Assembly: GCF_051020975.1 (NCBI RefSeq)
Contig: NW_027478167.1
Location: 13,929,001 to 13,993,000, forward strand
Direction of reading: 5' to 3'
DNA length: 64,000 bases
Source: Osmia lignaria lignaria
Taxonomy: Eukaryota > Arthropoda > Insecta > Hymenoptera > Megachilidae
Of this stretch, positions 20,790-31,635 are shown in pieces; the stretch's first letter is position 1, and each line of letters opens with the position of its first letter. The notes under the pieces were generated by a model, which saw only the letters and a list, made by a program, of their open reading frames with translations, did no database searches and was not told the origin of the DNA. The translations under genes and the position numbers were made by a program.

Positions 20790-21470
20790 ACAGAGCACAT
20801 AGCAAAACGATAATTCCACTATTTTTCCACGCATTTTTATGATCAACTTCTCTTTTTGCTGAAAATCGCGAGTAATTTTCAATTTTTTAACGAGGGAAGG
20901 TGCTTATAAATGGGAAATAAGTTGTTCTAAATATGACGCAATAAAATAGTAAAAAATCGAAAAAATCAATATTTTCGCTATTTCTCAATGTATTTCCATG
21001 ATCGGCCTCTCATTTTACTGGAAATCGCGAATACTTCTCAATTTTTTGACGACCGAAGGTGCTTGCACAATATAAAACAGTAAAAACTGAAAACATCGAT
21101 AATTCACTTATTCCTCTACGCATTTTCATGATCGACCTGTCTTTTTACTGACAATCGCGATTATCATTCATGATAAGCACCTTATGTCGTTAGGAAATTG
21201 AAAATTACTCGTGATTTTCGACAAAAAGGGAGGTTGATCCTGAAAATGCGTGGTAAAATAGATGAATTATCGATTTCTAAAATTTTATCGCGTCAGCCAT
21301 TTCACAATTTATCGTCCACGATAAGCACATTCTGCCGTTAAAGAATTGAAAAGTATTCGCTATTTGCGGCGAGAAGATACGTCAATCATAAAAATACATG
21401 GAGAAATAGCGGAATTATTGATTTTTCGATTTTTACTATTTTATTGTGTGATTGCAGTTTCGTATACAAA
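20790..21470. repeat. Inverted/tandem repeat cluster
   Basis: A unit of about 180 bp with ACTGAAAATCGCGA, AATTTTTTAACGA and AAGGTGCTT motifs occurs two to three times forward (20840-21170). It then occurs as inverted copies (21175-21465, with TCGTTAGGAAATTGAAAA and GATAAGCACCTT). The whole is a foldback-like structure without ORFs, probably a MITE or satellite remnant. Confidence 0.6.
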
Positions 21471-22191
21471 TGTGTTGTGTTCGCTGTGACCTATACTTTT
21501 TATTTTTGACCAAATAATATCGATGGGCAGTACATTAAACAATAAAGATTGTAGCGGAAAAGCAGCACTTTAAGGAATCGAAATTTTAAGAAATCACCAT
21601 TGTATTCAAAAATCTATTTTCGTCAATAGATTGGTTTTTGTTTTCCCGAGCTTCGATCTGGACTCGGAAGACAGATAGGTTTTGTCATGCTCCTGCCGAA
21701 ATCGAGAATGTTTACTTTCTCATACTGTCAGCTGTCAGCTAGGCCAACGACCCGATGATGTCGTCACAGATAGGTGACGTCATCGGGACAACAACCTCGC
21801 CAGGTGATCGACAACTTACAATTAGTAACGACAATTTTCGAGAGTCGACTTTCGAGAAGTTTAAAACATCTAGTAACTGGAATCTGTAAATATTACAGAA
21901 ATGTCACATTACAAAATGCTGGTTGTGTTTTATAGTTTTACACATGTTAGGTGATATGTATATAAATTACAAATTTTCCTTTCAATCCAGTATCTAATAG
22001 ATGTATTAAACCTAAATGACTTTATCTTCTATCAGGATTTCAACAAAAATTTGTCATTAAATTATAGCTCATAAATGGAAAGAGGAAATCATAACAAATT
22101 ATATATACACATGCTTTTGTTAATTAAGATGTAAACAAAATAAGATTATAAAATTGGTGATTAGTATAATAGTTAAAAGTAATGTATATAT
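21471..22191. other. No recognisable gene
   Basis: A/T-rich sequence with one short GC-richer patch (21640-21800) holding a small inverted pair around GATGATGTCGTCAC / GTGACGTCATCGGG. I see no ORF, RNA gene or element ends. Confidence 0.5.
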
Positions 22192-23178
22192 TGTGACCCT
22201 TTCGGGGGTTCACTCTATAATCTATTATAATCGTTGGGCGCCAACCACTCGCGGTGGCAATCGAAATCGGAAAATGGAAAAGAGGTATCGCAGGTTCTTA
22301 CAGGGGATGGGCCTCGGGCACTTACGTCCGTACAATACTTCGCGGGGGAGTACACAAGGGAGGATTGCTTAGGAGTGGGAGAGATCTCAGGGTGAGAAAA
22401 AGGGTTCACAGGAAAGTTCGTATACATTACGCGTAGGAGGATTGCTGCAGATGAGAGTACTAAGGGTCGGACAAGGGGGGTTTTCGCAAAACGCAGGAAT
22501 TCTAGATACTTCATACAATACGCGGGCGAGAAGATTGCCGTTGCCGGAACTCAAACCCTACAATATTAATAATTGAGGGGACTCACCGGTGTTGTACACC
22601 ACACTCACACTTACGTCTTCTCACAACGCTCTCTCGATCAATCTCACTCTATAATAATCTCAAAACTCTTAATCGCTTCTATATACTAGCTCGTTATGAT
22701 AGCCTAGGGCTCAATGTCGGCTCGTCGTCGTCGCTGCGACGTCAAGACCATCACGGGATATTTTTGGAGAGGGGATGGGACTAGGAAGGTTCTCTTCCGG
22801 CAACGGGATAGATCGATTATCGATCTTCGATTTACCGGTGATCGGGGTTGATGGGGCTGGCGGATATCCTGCGGTGACGGGTGGGCTGAGGTTTTCGGGC
22901 GCGGGCGTTTTCGCAATCGTCTGAGCAGCTTCGTCTAGCTTTCCGAAGTCCCACTTCGCTCCTTTTTCGTGGAAGGGTTGGGCGTCTGTCGCCAGCCTCG
23001 AAGCTCCTGTTGAGGGTAGTCCTCGCTGATTCTGTCCGTCGCCTCCATCGGCCCGACACCGGTGGGCAGGGAAAAGGGGTAAGGTGAGGGAAGGGTTATG
23101 GGTTATTTTGAGGTGGGAGTGCGAGGTGGGAGAAGCGCAGCGATTGTAACGGGGAGGCATGCGTGAGACCGCGTTACA
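22192..23178 (-). repeat. 3' LTR of Ty3/gypsy family G1, copy B
   Basis: A 987-bp relative of the LTR at 1163-2141, TGTAACGC to GGTCACA on the minus strand. A long run of G adjoins its start on the minus strand, the position of a polypurine tract, so it is the 3' LTR of an element lying to its right. Confidence 0.8.
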
Positions 23179-24302
23179 ACCCCCCCCCCCCCCCCCCCCC
23201 CCGCCTTGACCGGAAACGGGGAGTACAACGAGAAAGAAAAAAAGGGGGAAACAGAAATGAGAGAAAAGAATTATAATATCGGCGGGCCTTTCGCGGTTAC
23301 TCATCCGTCCATGCTGCGCTCTCATTCACGGGGGGGGTCGCGGGTCTGAACGATCTTCCTGTTGCCGTTTATGAAGTAAATCTGATATTGACTAATGAAC
23401 CTGTAACGAAAATGAATTAGTATCCGGCCAAATAAAAGAAAAGGGGGGGAAAAGCTAAATGATGGGTGGAGAAATATTACGTAATTTTACCTGCCTTGGT
23501 CTTTGATGATTGTTGCGCCTAGAATTTTTGTGTCAGAATAAAGGGGGAGGTAGTGGGTACTATTACTTTGCCTAGGTTGTTTGGGAGGGTATATCTGGTG
23601 GTCTTATTTTGATATAAGCCGTTTGTCGAAGGTTACTTTGGTGTGAGCTTTCGACGAGCTCCTTCGACTTGGGAAATGGGTGAACGGAAAGAGAGGAGAT
23701 CAATCCTGTTAGATTGTTTGGGAGGGGAAGTTCTGTCGTTGTCGCGTACGTCCGTCAGTCTGTCTTATTGATAGTGAGGGTGGTCGTCCGTAAAAGTATT
23801 AAAAAAAAGTCATAGTCATTGTCTTTCAAGGGGTGGCCTAGTTAATGGGATGGTTTGGGATTGGGGGGGCGTATAAGGGAGGAAGAAAGATGAAAGAAGA
23901 AGAGATAAGGGCAGAGATAAAGAAGAGCAGTAAAAGAAAAGAAAAGAAAAGGAAAGGCAAGACAAGAGGGAAGGTAGAAGAGAAAGGCTTACGGGAGGTT
24001 ACGAGGCTTAGGGATTCTCAGGGACATTAGGGGCGGCGGAGGGATTTGGAGGGACATAAGGAAAGGTATTTCAGGGGACTGGCGACGCGTAGGGTTTGGG
24101 GACGGTGAGGGGTACGGTTCAAATAGGTGGAAGTGGGCCCGGGTTGGGGATGTTGTGGATGTGAGATGTGATGGGAGGGGGTAGCGGGCTAGAGCCCATT
24201 GGGGAGATTCTAGGGATGGGGTATGGGGTGGTGTGGTCGGGGTAGGGGTTGGGACTTGGCTCTCTTGAACCTTTATGCGGGTTGCGGCAGACCGCAGGGC
24301 GG
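23179..24302 (-). other. 3' untranslated region and poly-G polypurine tract of G1 copy B
   Basis: Immediately inside the LTR the plus strand has a run of 23 C (23180-23202), that is G23 on the element's sense strand. The rest is G/A-skewed on the plus strand (C/T-rich and proline-coding on minus) with stop codons in all minus frames. No intact gene. Confidence 0.6.
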
Positions 24303-24725
24303 TTAAATGGGGGTCGATGCAGGAGGATGAGTGTGGGGGAGGGGTTGGGTACGGGATGTCAGGGGTTGTAATTTTCGGATGGCCTCCTTAATTACCTGTA
24401 TTTGGAGTTTGCGGGATCTTAGGGGTGTAGGGGAAGGGATCGTGGTGTTGGCTTGGGGGGTTGGGGTTTGGGAGGAGGTATAGGGTTCTGGGGACGAGGG
24501 GGATTTGAGGGTTGACGGGGTAGGTGGGGGAGTGAGGGTTACGGTGGAGGTCGTGTGAGTGGACTCCTCTGAGTCCGTGTGCGTGGCCATTTCCGCCGTC
24601 ATTGGCGGTCGGCCCCTGAATAGCCGCGGCCTGCGCGGCGCCGGCTTCCTCCCTCGAGCCCTGCTTCCCCGGCCTCGACCTCCTCGTCGGGACGCGAACA
24701 TTTCTCGATCTGTTGGGGGGTTCAA
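24303..24725 (-). CDS. Arginine-rich, proline/threonine-rich ORF downstream of G1 pol
   Basis: A 140-codon minus-strand frame between pol and the 3' LTR. The N-terminus carries a basic stretch rich in Arg and Gly (GGRGRGSRARGRK). It is followed by Ser/Thr/Pro-rich sequence and a short basic helix near residues 105-120. There is no membrane anchor, so it is not an ordinary envelope. The low-complexity proline-rich style recalls the Gag of copy A. It could be a displaced or duplicated Gag start, or a third ORF. Degenerate sequence follows its stop. Confidence 0.35.
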   Translation of the reverse strand: MNPPTDREMFASRRGGRGRGSRARGRKPAPRRPRLFRGRPPMTAEMATHTDSEESTHTTSTVTLTPPPTPSTLKSPSSPEPYTSSQTPTPQANTTIPSPTPLRSRKLQIQVIKEAIRKLQPLTSRTQPLPHTHPPASTPI

Positions 24726-24905
24726 ATATGTGTTCCGGTAGGCTTATGTGTTAGAGATGAGTTTAGTGGTGGTGGGTTTTTGTTATTTTTATTCTATATT
24801 ATCGCCACTTACCTCCTGCGCCAAATTTAATTTAAACTTTTCTTTGTGGGTCTTATTTGAGGTTTGGGCGCCAAAATTTTGGGACGATTCAATTATTATT
24901 CATCA
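24726..24905 (-). other. Pol-ORF3 spacer with a primer-binding-site-like motif
   Basis: On the minus strand, shortly after the pol stop, the sequence reads TTTTGGCGCCCAAACC, closely resembling the family's true primer-binding site (TGGCGCCCAACG in copy A). A TTTGGCGCAGGAGGTAAG follows. Its meaning is unclear (see findings). Confidence 0.4.
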
Positions 24906-27900
24906 TTAATTTATTTGGGGCCGAGGGATGCGTAGGGACATGAGGGGAGGTATGAAGGGTTGGTTATTCACCATTACATTTATCGAAGGGTTGACAGGGT
25001 GTTTTCGGGGTCGGCCCCGTCCTCGACGAGGCGGTGGGATGGGAGTAGGTAAGGGGTTCGTAATTTGGGTGTTGTTCGGTGGTATTGGAGTTTTCCGTGG
25101 TCGCCCTCGTCCTCGACGAGGGGGTGAAGAGGGAACAGGTTGGGAGGGTATGATTTGAGTGGGGTTTGGAAATATTTGGACATTTCGGGGCCTCCCTTGT
25201 TCTCTACGAGGGGGTTGAATTGAAGTGGGTGGTGTATTTATTATTTGTGGAACATTTTGGGGTACTGGGGTTTTTCGTCCGCGACGAGGGGGTGGAGTAG
25301 GCATAGGTGGGGAATGAGAAACTTGCGTGGGTGGCGATTGTGGTATTTGTTGGGTGGAAAGGTCAGGAATTTGTGAAGATGGTCCAGGTTGGGAAATATC
25401 ATTAGTATCTTGACTCGAAAAAGGGTTATCGGAAACTGAATTATCGAAATTTGGAGGGGATCTAAAGGGTTTGAGGTCTTTAATATGAACTTTTGGGATG
25501 GTGTTTCCGACGGAATCTTTTAATTCGTAAACGACGGGGGAAAGGATTTTGGAAATGGTGTAAGGGCCTGAAAATTTGGGGGCGAGTTTGGATACAAAGC
25601 TTTGGGCAGCGAAGGAAAGTATTCGTTGGCGTCTCATGACGGGGTCACCGACCTGGTAACGGTCGTCACGACGCCCACGATTATAGTAGGACGCTTGGCG
25701 ATAGAAGGCATTTTCTAAATTTCTGTGTACTATATCATATAAAAGGGTTAAGCGGGAAATGCGGTTGGACCATTCCTGTGGATTTCGGGGAATTATTAAG
25801 GAATCTGTTTTTCTTTCGTGTCGGAGGTTTTGGATGGGACGGGGGTTTCGACCAAAATTGAGGAACGCGGGAGAGACGAGGGACGAGGAATGTACGGCGG
25901 TATTATAGGCGAAACAAAATTCAGGAAGGTGTCTGTCCCAATTTCGGTGGTCTTCTCCAATAAACGTCGCGAACATGGTTTTAAGAGTTCGATTAACTCT
26001 TTCTACATGATTAACTTGGGCGTAGTAGGGAGGGATTGTCGTCTGTTGTATTCCGTACATCGTTAGTCTGTTCGTTACGTCTGTGTTGCAAAATTCTGTA
26101 CCGTTGTCTGTAAGGAGGAATTTGGGGCATCCCCATCGGTGGAGGACAAGGGACTCCAAAGCGGAAAGAATGGGTTTGGCGGATGCTTTATGAAGGGGTT
26201 TTAATTCTATGTATTTTGTAAAAAGGTCTTGGAAAACGAGGAGATATTTATTTTGGGACTTACTAGGAGGGAAGGGACCCATAATGTCAGCAGCCACGAC
26301 GGTCCAGGGCGCCTCCGCCGGACGCTCCCGCATCAACCCCGCCGGTGGCCGCTGCAAAACTTTACTTTGTTGATATTGAAGACACCGTCTGACAAATTGG
26401 ACTACGTCCTGGAACATTCCAGGCCAGTAGAAGTCTTGCGTCAGACGGTGATAAGTCTTATCAATGCCAAGGTGACCGGATTGGGGAGGATCGTGGGCGT
26501 CAGAGAGGGCTCTTTGGCGTAAGGAAAGGGGGAGGATTAATTTCCAACCATCAAGGTCGGGGACAATGGGATCTAGGAGGGGATTAGGACGGTGGTAATA
26601 CAGTCTATTGTCTTCAATTGTCCAGTCGGGATATTTGGAGGGAAAATCACTTACGTCACGAAGTTTATTGGAGTACCATGGGTCAGGGTCGTTGCCAACG
26701 GCGGCCGTGCCGTCCATGGGGTCGTCGTACATTCGGGAGAGAGCGTCTGGCACGACGTTGTGGGTTCCCCTTCGGTGGACGATCCTCATGGGTTGACCTT
26801 GAAGAGTCAATGCCCACCGGGCTAATCGTCCGGTAAGGTCCTTAAGGTGGTGAAGCCACCGGAGACTGTTGTGATCCGTCACCACGGTGATTTCGGACCC
26901 TTCGATATATCCCTTTCTGTTAGGGAGTAGTTCCTCTCCGCACGGGTAAGGGAACGGCTAGCGTAGACTATCCGGTGTTCTTCACCGTCCACGGTTTGTA
27001 CGAGAACTGCCCCGATAGCCGTATCGCTAGCATCGGTTTGGAGGGAAAAAGGAAGGGTGAAATCAGGGCGAGCCAAGACGAAAGTTTTAGTGAGGGCTAT
27101 TTTCAAAATTTCAAAAGCGGATTCTTGTTCGGGGCCCCATTCCCAAGCAACATTTTTTTGTAGGAGGCTGGTAAGGGGAGTTTGGTCTTTGGAGACATCT
27201 TTTAAAAATCGGGAATACCATTTGACCATTGCAAGGAAGCGCCGGAGCTGTTTAAGGGTTGTGGGAGGAGGGTAGGAAAGGATGGGTTCTATTTTTTTTG
27301 GGTCGGCTATCATGTCGTCTTTATTTATCAAAAAGCCGAGATATCGGACCTCGGAACAACAAAATTCACTTTTCTCACGGTTGATCTCTAGTTTTGCCTC
27401 TTTTAAACGGGTTAGGACTTTTGTGAGCCACTCAAAGTGCTCTTCGTAAGTATCCGTCGCGATTACCACGTCGTCTAGATACGCGAAAATGTGCGGTTCC
27501 CAATGGGGGGTGATTAGTTTGTCCATGATACGTTGGAAGGTTCCGGGGGCGTTTGTGAGACCGTAGGGCATGCGGGTGAATTGGAAGAGGCCTCTACCGG
27601 GGACTGCAAAAGCGGTAATTTCTTTACTGGAGGGATCAAGGGGAACTTGGCTAAGGTCTAATTTGGAAATATAACGGGCGGTTCGGAGGCTGCCGAGGAT
27701 ACGATCCATGCTAGGGAGGGGATAGGCATCTCTTTTAGTGACTTTATTAACGTCACGGTAATCTATACAAAATCTATAGGAGCCATTAGGTTTGGGAATC
27801 AGGACGGGACGGCTGCACCAGGCACTAGAGGAGGGTTCAATTATGCCTGCTTGGAGCATGGAATCAACTTCTTATTCGGCAGCTTCTAAACCACGGGGAG

Positions 27901-28116
27901 CCATGCGACGAGGACGTTGTTTGATGGAAGGGTGCCCTTGAATGTCAATGGAATGGGTTACAAGAGGGATGGTTCCTAAAGTGGAGGAGGGAGGTAGAAT
28001 AAGGTGGTCTTATAGGGTTTGAATTCCCGAGAATTCCTCGGGAGTTGCCTCAGAAAGTCCGGCGCAAGCGGGGTTCATGGGGAAAGGATTGGTTGGAGAT
28101 TCGGGGTGAAAGGGGT
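24906..28116 (-). pseudogene. Ty3/gypsy Pol of G1 copy B (RT, RNase H, integrase, AT-hook tail)
   Basis: Minus strand. The reverse transcriptase part (27859-26950) has LDLSQVPL, YLDD and QTDASDTAIGAVL. It is followed by RNase H, an integrase with an H/C zinc site, catalytic TDNGTEF and a GPY-like end. The C-terminus is a proline-rich tail with repeated PPRRGRGRPRK motifs. Breaks: in-frame stops near 27873 and 28013 upstream of the first Met, and a deletion with frameshift near 26885 inside RNase H. The copy is therefore dead. The upstream end stops abruptly at 28116, where 28S rRNA begins; gag and protease are missing. Confidence 0.88.
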
Positions 28117-28521
28117 CTTAGGACACCTGCGTTATTCTTTGACAGATGTACCGCCCCAGTCAAACTCCCAGCCTGGCAGTGTCCTCGAATCGGATCACGC
28201 CGGAGTATTATCGGCGATCGGCGCAAGGTCTCACACCACTCTTGTACGCTTGGTTCAAGAATTCCGTGACAACCGGGTCGAAACCACGGTGCACGGGCTC
28301 CGCCTAACCGAGTAAGTAACGAGATTATGAAAGTTGTGGTATTTCACCGGCGATATAAAATCTCCCACTTATGCTACACCTCTCATGTCTCCTTACAATG
28401 CCAGACTAGAATCAAACTCAACCGGGTCTTCTTTCTCCGCTAATTTTTCCAAGCCCGTTCCCTTGGCAGTGGTTTCGCTAGAAAGTAGATAGGGACAGAA
28501 GAGAATCTCGTTAATTCATTT

Positions 28522-28558
<37 letters not shown>
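28117..28558 (-). rRNA. 28S rRNA fragment, pseudogene
   Basis: Reads on the minus strand as large-subunit rRNA from the R2 target (TAGCCAAATGCCTCGTCATC) to GTCAAAGAATAACGCAGGTG and CCTAAG. It includes TGACTGGGGCGGTACATC and the GGCATTGTAAGGAGACATG block. Several universally conserved positions are altered just downstream of the R2 site (for example CTACTTTCTAGCG and GAAAAATTAGCGG), so it is not a working gene. It begins at the R2 3' junction and is cut at 28117 by gypsy pol sequence. The downstream R1 target region is uninterrupted. Confidence 0.93.
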
Positions 28559-28809
28559 TATCCTGTACCGTTTGTTCACACAATGCGGTATACTTCCGAA
28601 GGTTCCCCTCGTAGGATTTAAAATATTAAATGCAAGCTTATATTGACCGCAGTCAATAGCAACTTCTTACATTTAAGTCTTAAGTCTAAAATATAAAAGA
28701 TTAAAATATAAGGTAGTCATTGTATAAAAGGATGCCAAAGCCTGTTAAAAGGATCGATTTGTTAATTTATTAAAATAATTGATTAATATTTAAGATTTAG
28801 AACAAAGGA
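28559..28809 (-). other. R2 3' untranslated region
   Basis: About 250 bp of A/T-rich sequence between the ORF stop and the 28S junction. In R2 elements this RNA segment is recognised by the protein for target-primed reverse transcription. No poly(A) tail, as is usual for R2. Confidence 0.65.
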
Positions 28810-29531
28810 TTACCCGTCTAAGAATATATTTGCTATTTCAATGGAACTTAGTAGAACTTTGATTGATATGATTTTCATATTTCCATTCTTTAGTCCCAAT
28901 TTCATTAAATTATAGCGGGTGTTAGGGGGTATAGCCCTTCTGCTACCTATGACTATTGGTAGTATTGATCCTATTTTAATTTTATGCTTATTTAGAAGAA
29001 ACGCCAAACATTCTTTGTATTTATCAATTTTTTCAGCCTCGGCTTTTTGTAGATAATCTCTGTTCTCATAGCGGATGGTAACATCGACTATGTGAAACCC
29101 TTCCTTATTTTTGATTATAAGGTCGGGTTTATAAAGATTACCATTTGCCTTTATGGAAGGTTCGATGAACACTTCATTGGAATGTTGGAGTTTTTCGGCT
29201 ATAAATCGTTTGACCTCATCATGTCGTTTTATTCTAAGTCCTTTTGTGTGTTGGCATAAACGTAAGACATGACCGAGGGTTTCGGACTGAGCATTACAGC
29301 GCCTACAGGATACATTTATTTTTTTATCAGCTCGAGCTAGAACAACACGAGTACCAAAGGTATTTGACCTTAGTCGGATAGCGTCTATAAATCGCGACGA
29401 TTTTAATAAATATGTCTCTCTTAACCAAGCGTTCCCTATTTTGTCTCGAACAAACTTATTGACGCCTTGTCCTTGGAATTTTAAATTTAACCATTGTTTT
29501 ATGTAATCATTTTTTAGGCGTTTCTTAGCAT
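28810..29531 (-). pseudogene. R2 ORF, C-terminal part: zinc motif and restriction-like endonuclease
   Basis: Contains CRRCNAQSETLGHVLRLC (the C-C-H-C zinc motif of R2) and the endonuclease core KPDL...DVTIRYE with the PD-(D/E)XK-type acidic residues, followed by a Lys-rich C-terminus. The frame joins in phase with the part at 38757 once the LTR element and one GCAT copy are removed. The first codons seen beyond 29531 belong to the inserted LTR. The domain would cut 28S DNA specifically. This half has no stop of its own. Confidence 0.9.
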
Positions 29532-30272
29532 TGTCACGTAGACAGACCGTTTTTATCAAACGTGTCTCCTTTCAAATAAGCTTAAACATCTGGAAAGGAA
29601 AACTCTCGGGCAAACCGACCATTTACTCTCGTAATAAACAGAAGGCCCACCGATAGCAGAACCAAACACTTGGGAAAGCAATGGGTCCGCCGTAATCAAA
29701 TAGCAGATGCAACCACTCTAAACTGTCGCAGAGGCAGGTGGACCCAGCCTGATCACTCGAATAGTAACCAGACCACCCTTCTTAATTAGTATATAAACCC
29801 GTTCGTACCAACGATCGGGGGCAGTACCAGAGTTCATCTCGTGTCGAGCACGTCGTGTACGGTAGTGAGTTGGTTACTATTAGTGAGATCGGGTTGAAGT
29901 CCCCTTCGAGCAACATTCACCTTATAGAATCCGCGAGTCGTGTTTCTATTTGGCATTACAATCAACCACACACAACACCCCCGCATTGCCAGTGCGTGAA
30001 CACCGAGCATAGTGGAAATAGGTAATATATCACATTATACACCTATATTCGCGACAACAACATCTGTAATAGACCAAGATTGTAGAATATATACATTGCT
30101 GTGTCAAACCCACATTAGCATTCTCCTTTAAACCCAGTGAAACCTTGTGACAGTTCCTACCACAATACAATCTTACCGCTCGGGTTGTATTGATAAAAAA
30201 ATAAGTTACGCGGCCGCCAATCAGAAAGCCTCTGATAGCCACGCGCGCTGCCAAGCCGTCGGCCACGTAACA
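29532..30272 (+). repeat. 5' LTR of the Tudor-carrying element
   Basis: 741 bp, TGTCACGTAG to ACGTAACA. By eye it is identical to the LTR at 38012-38752. It contains a TATA box and an initiator (described separately). An AATAAA at about 29634 lies upstream of the likely start site. Confidence 0.95.
29792..29824 (+). promoter_or_regulatory. LTR core promoter (TATA + initiator)
   Basis: TATAAA at 29792-29797, and a GCAGT initiator-like motif whose A is at 29823, 31 bp downstream. That is the optimal arthropod spacing. Transcription of the genomic RNA probably starts here, so R begins near 29823. The same promoter is repeated in the 3' LTR. Confidence 0.65.
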
Positions 30273-30276
30273 GAAC

Positions 30277-30294
30277 TGGTGACAGCGGTGGGAT
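30277..30294 (+). other. Primer-binding site of the Tudor-carrying element
   Basis: TGGTGACAGCGGTGGGAT, four bases after the 5' LTR. It starts with the TGG needed to pair with a tRNA CCA end. The tRNA was not identified. Confidence 0.6.
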
Positions 30295-30462
30295 ATAGTC
30301 ACATAGATCATTTTCACTGGCATAATTACTTTCGTGGAATTTGACACACGGCTATTACTTTGTTGAACAACGATTGTATACTAGTTTTCCTAGTCAATCG
30401 GGTAACAAGAGGTATATACTAGTTTTCCTAGTTACATTCTTTAACCAACAAATTCATTCAAC

Positions 30463-31635
30463 ATGGCGAATGAACAAGCCAATATTTCTTCAGCCGATCT
30501 TATGAACTTAACAGTTTCGATCGCAAATTCTATGACACTTTTGACACAAAGATCCTGCATACAAAATGTTGCGTTAACAATACCAACATTTGATGGTGAG
30601 AATCCACCTTTATCACGTTTTGCACAACTGGTAGAAGATGGATTGACCTTGATTCCTGAGGGAACAGAAAGGGAATACCTTACAATTATTTTAACTAAAC
30701 TCACCGGTCCGGCGCGAAGAAGTACTTTAGAACATCAATTCACTTCGGTATCCGCGTTGATCAAGCATTTGAAGAGAAGATTTGGACCAGGAAAGAGCTT
30801 ATCGCAATTTCAAACAGAAATTGCCAGGCTTCAAATTAGGGAATACGAAAGTTTGAGAAACTACATCGATAGAACAAGCCATCTTGTTTATTGTACAAGA
30901 GGAGCGATTAAAGAGAAATATCCTAGACATTCAGAGGAAAATATTAAACAAATGGAAATGGATATTTTAGAAAATTTCCTAGATGGATTACCAGACCGCA
31001 TCTCTTTTAAGGTATCAGCACAAAATAGAGACATTAAAAACTTAGAGGAAGCTTTTGACGCTGTGCTAGAGGTAGACAGGAAATTAAGAAGTCGTCGTGA
31101 TTTGGCACGAAACACATCACCAGGAGGCTGGAACAACAGGGATCACCACAGCAACGAACGTCGAAATGAAATTTCATACCCTCAATCTCCAACACGACAC
31201 GATCGATATAGAGATCGACAGAGGAGACCATCTAACTCTGAAGACGAGAGAGAAGGACGACCACGTACATCAGCATGGACTGTGCGATCCAGGAATCAAT
31301 CGAATTCACCTTCTTATCGTTCAAATTCACCACGCACAGATCAAGATGAAAAACGGTTTACAGTTTTAAAACGCAGTGAAAAGGATGATACTTCGCAGCT
31401 ATATTGTTGGCGATGTGATACCCAAGGACACGATGAAAAACGTTGTAGGAGGAATTCGCAAAATTTCAGACAGCGATCATACTCTCGAAATTCTTCAGTC
31501 GAATCAAACAAGTTTTTAAACTCAGAAAACGCTCAACGGAAAGGCGAGGCGGTGAGCGATCTGCAAAGACCTCGCCAAAAGATAGTCAGATTCACGGGAG
31601 AATCCTCATCAAGGAAACCCCAGCACCAAGAATAA
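30463..31635 (+). CDS. gag: Gag of the Tudor-carrying element
   Basis: 390 codons from an ATG at 30463. Residues about 30-205 form the helical retrotransposon Gag region, with FDGENPPLSRFAQLVED and a KHLKRRFGPG stretch. Residues 205-300 are an Arg/Ser/Asp-rich linker. A zinc knuckle CWRCDTQGHDEKRC (C-x2-C-x4-H-x4-C) lies near residue 310. A T TTA AAC slippery heptamer at 31515-31521 lets a fraction of ribosomes enter the pol frame. The product would form the capsid and package RNA. No break is seen. Confidence 0.93.
   Translation: MANEQANISSADLMNLTVSIANSMTLLTQRSCIQNVALTIPTFDGENPPLSRFAQLVEDGLTLIPEGTEREYLTIILTKLTGPARRSTLEHQFTSVSALIKHLKRRFGPGKSLSQFQTEIARLQIREYESLRNYIDRTSHLVYCTRGAIKEKYPRHSEENIKQMEMDILENFLDGLPDRISFKVSAQNRDIKNLEEAFDAVLEVDRKLRSRRDLARNTSPGGWNNRDHHSNERRNEISYPQSPTRHDRYRDRQRRPSNSEDEREGRPRTSAWTVRSRNQSNSPSYRSNSPRTDQDEKRFTVLKRSEKDDTSQLYCWRCDTQGHDEKRCRRNSQNFRQRSYSRNSSVESNKFLNSENAQRKGEAVSDLQRPRQKIVRFTGESSSRKPQHQE
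31515..31521 (+). promoter_or_regulatory. -1 ribosomal frameshift site (gag-pol)
   Basis: TTTAAAC with gag codons TTA (31516) and AAC (31519), which is exactly the X XXY YYZ phasing. The -1 frame is open from this point to the pol stop at 35933, with 120 bases of overlap with gag. A downstream stimulatory RNA structure was not evaluated. Confidence 0.75.

Noticed and set aside
23180..23202. An i-motif/quadruplex regulatory element
   Set aside because: Its position directly against the 3' LTR is better explained as the polypurine tract.
28019..28315. Overlapping plus-strand ORFs of 74-98 codons
   Set aside because: They lie antisense to 28S rRNA and gypsy pol; rRNA sequence explains them.
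28117..28558. A functional 28S rRNA gene
   Set aside because: Conserved positions near the R2 site are mutated, the gene is cut at 28117, and R2 fills the target.
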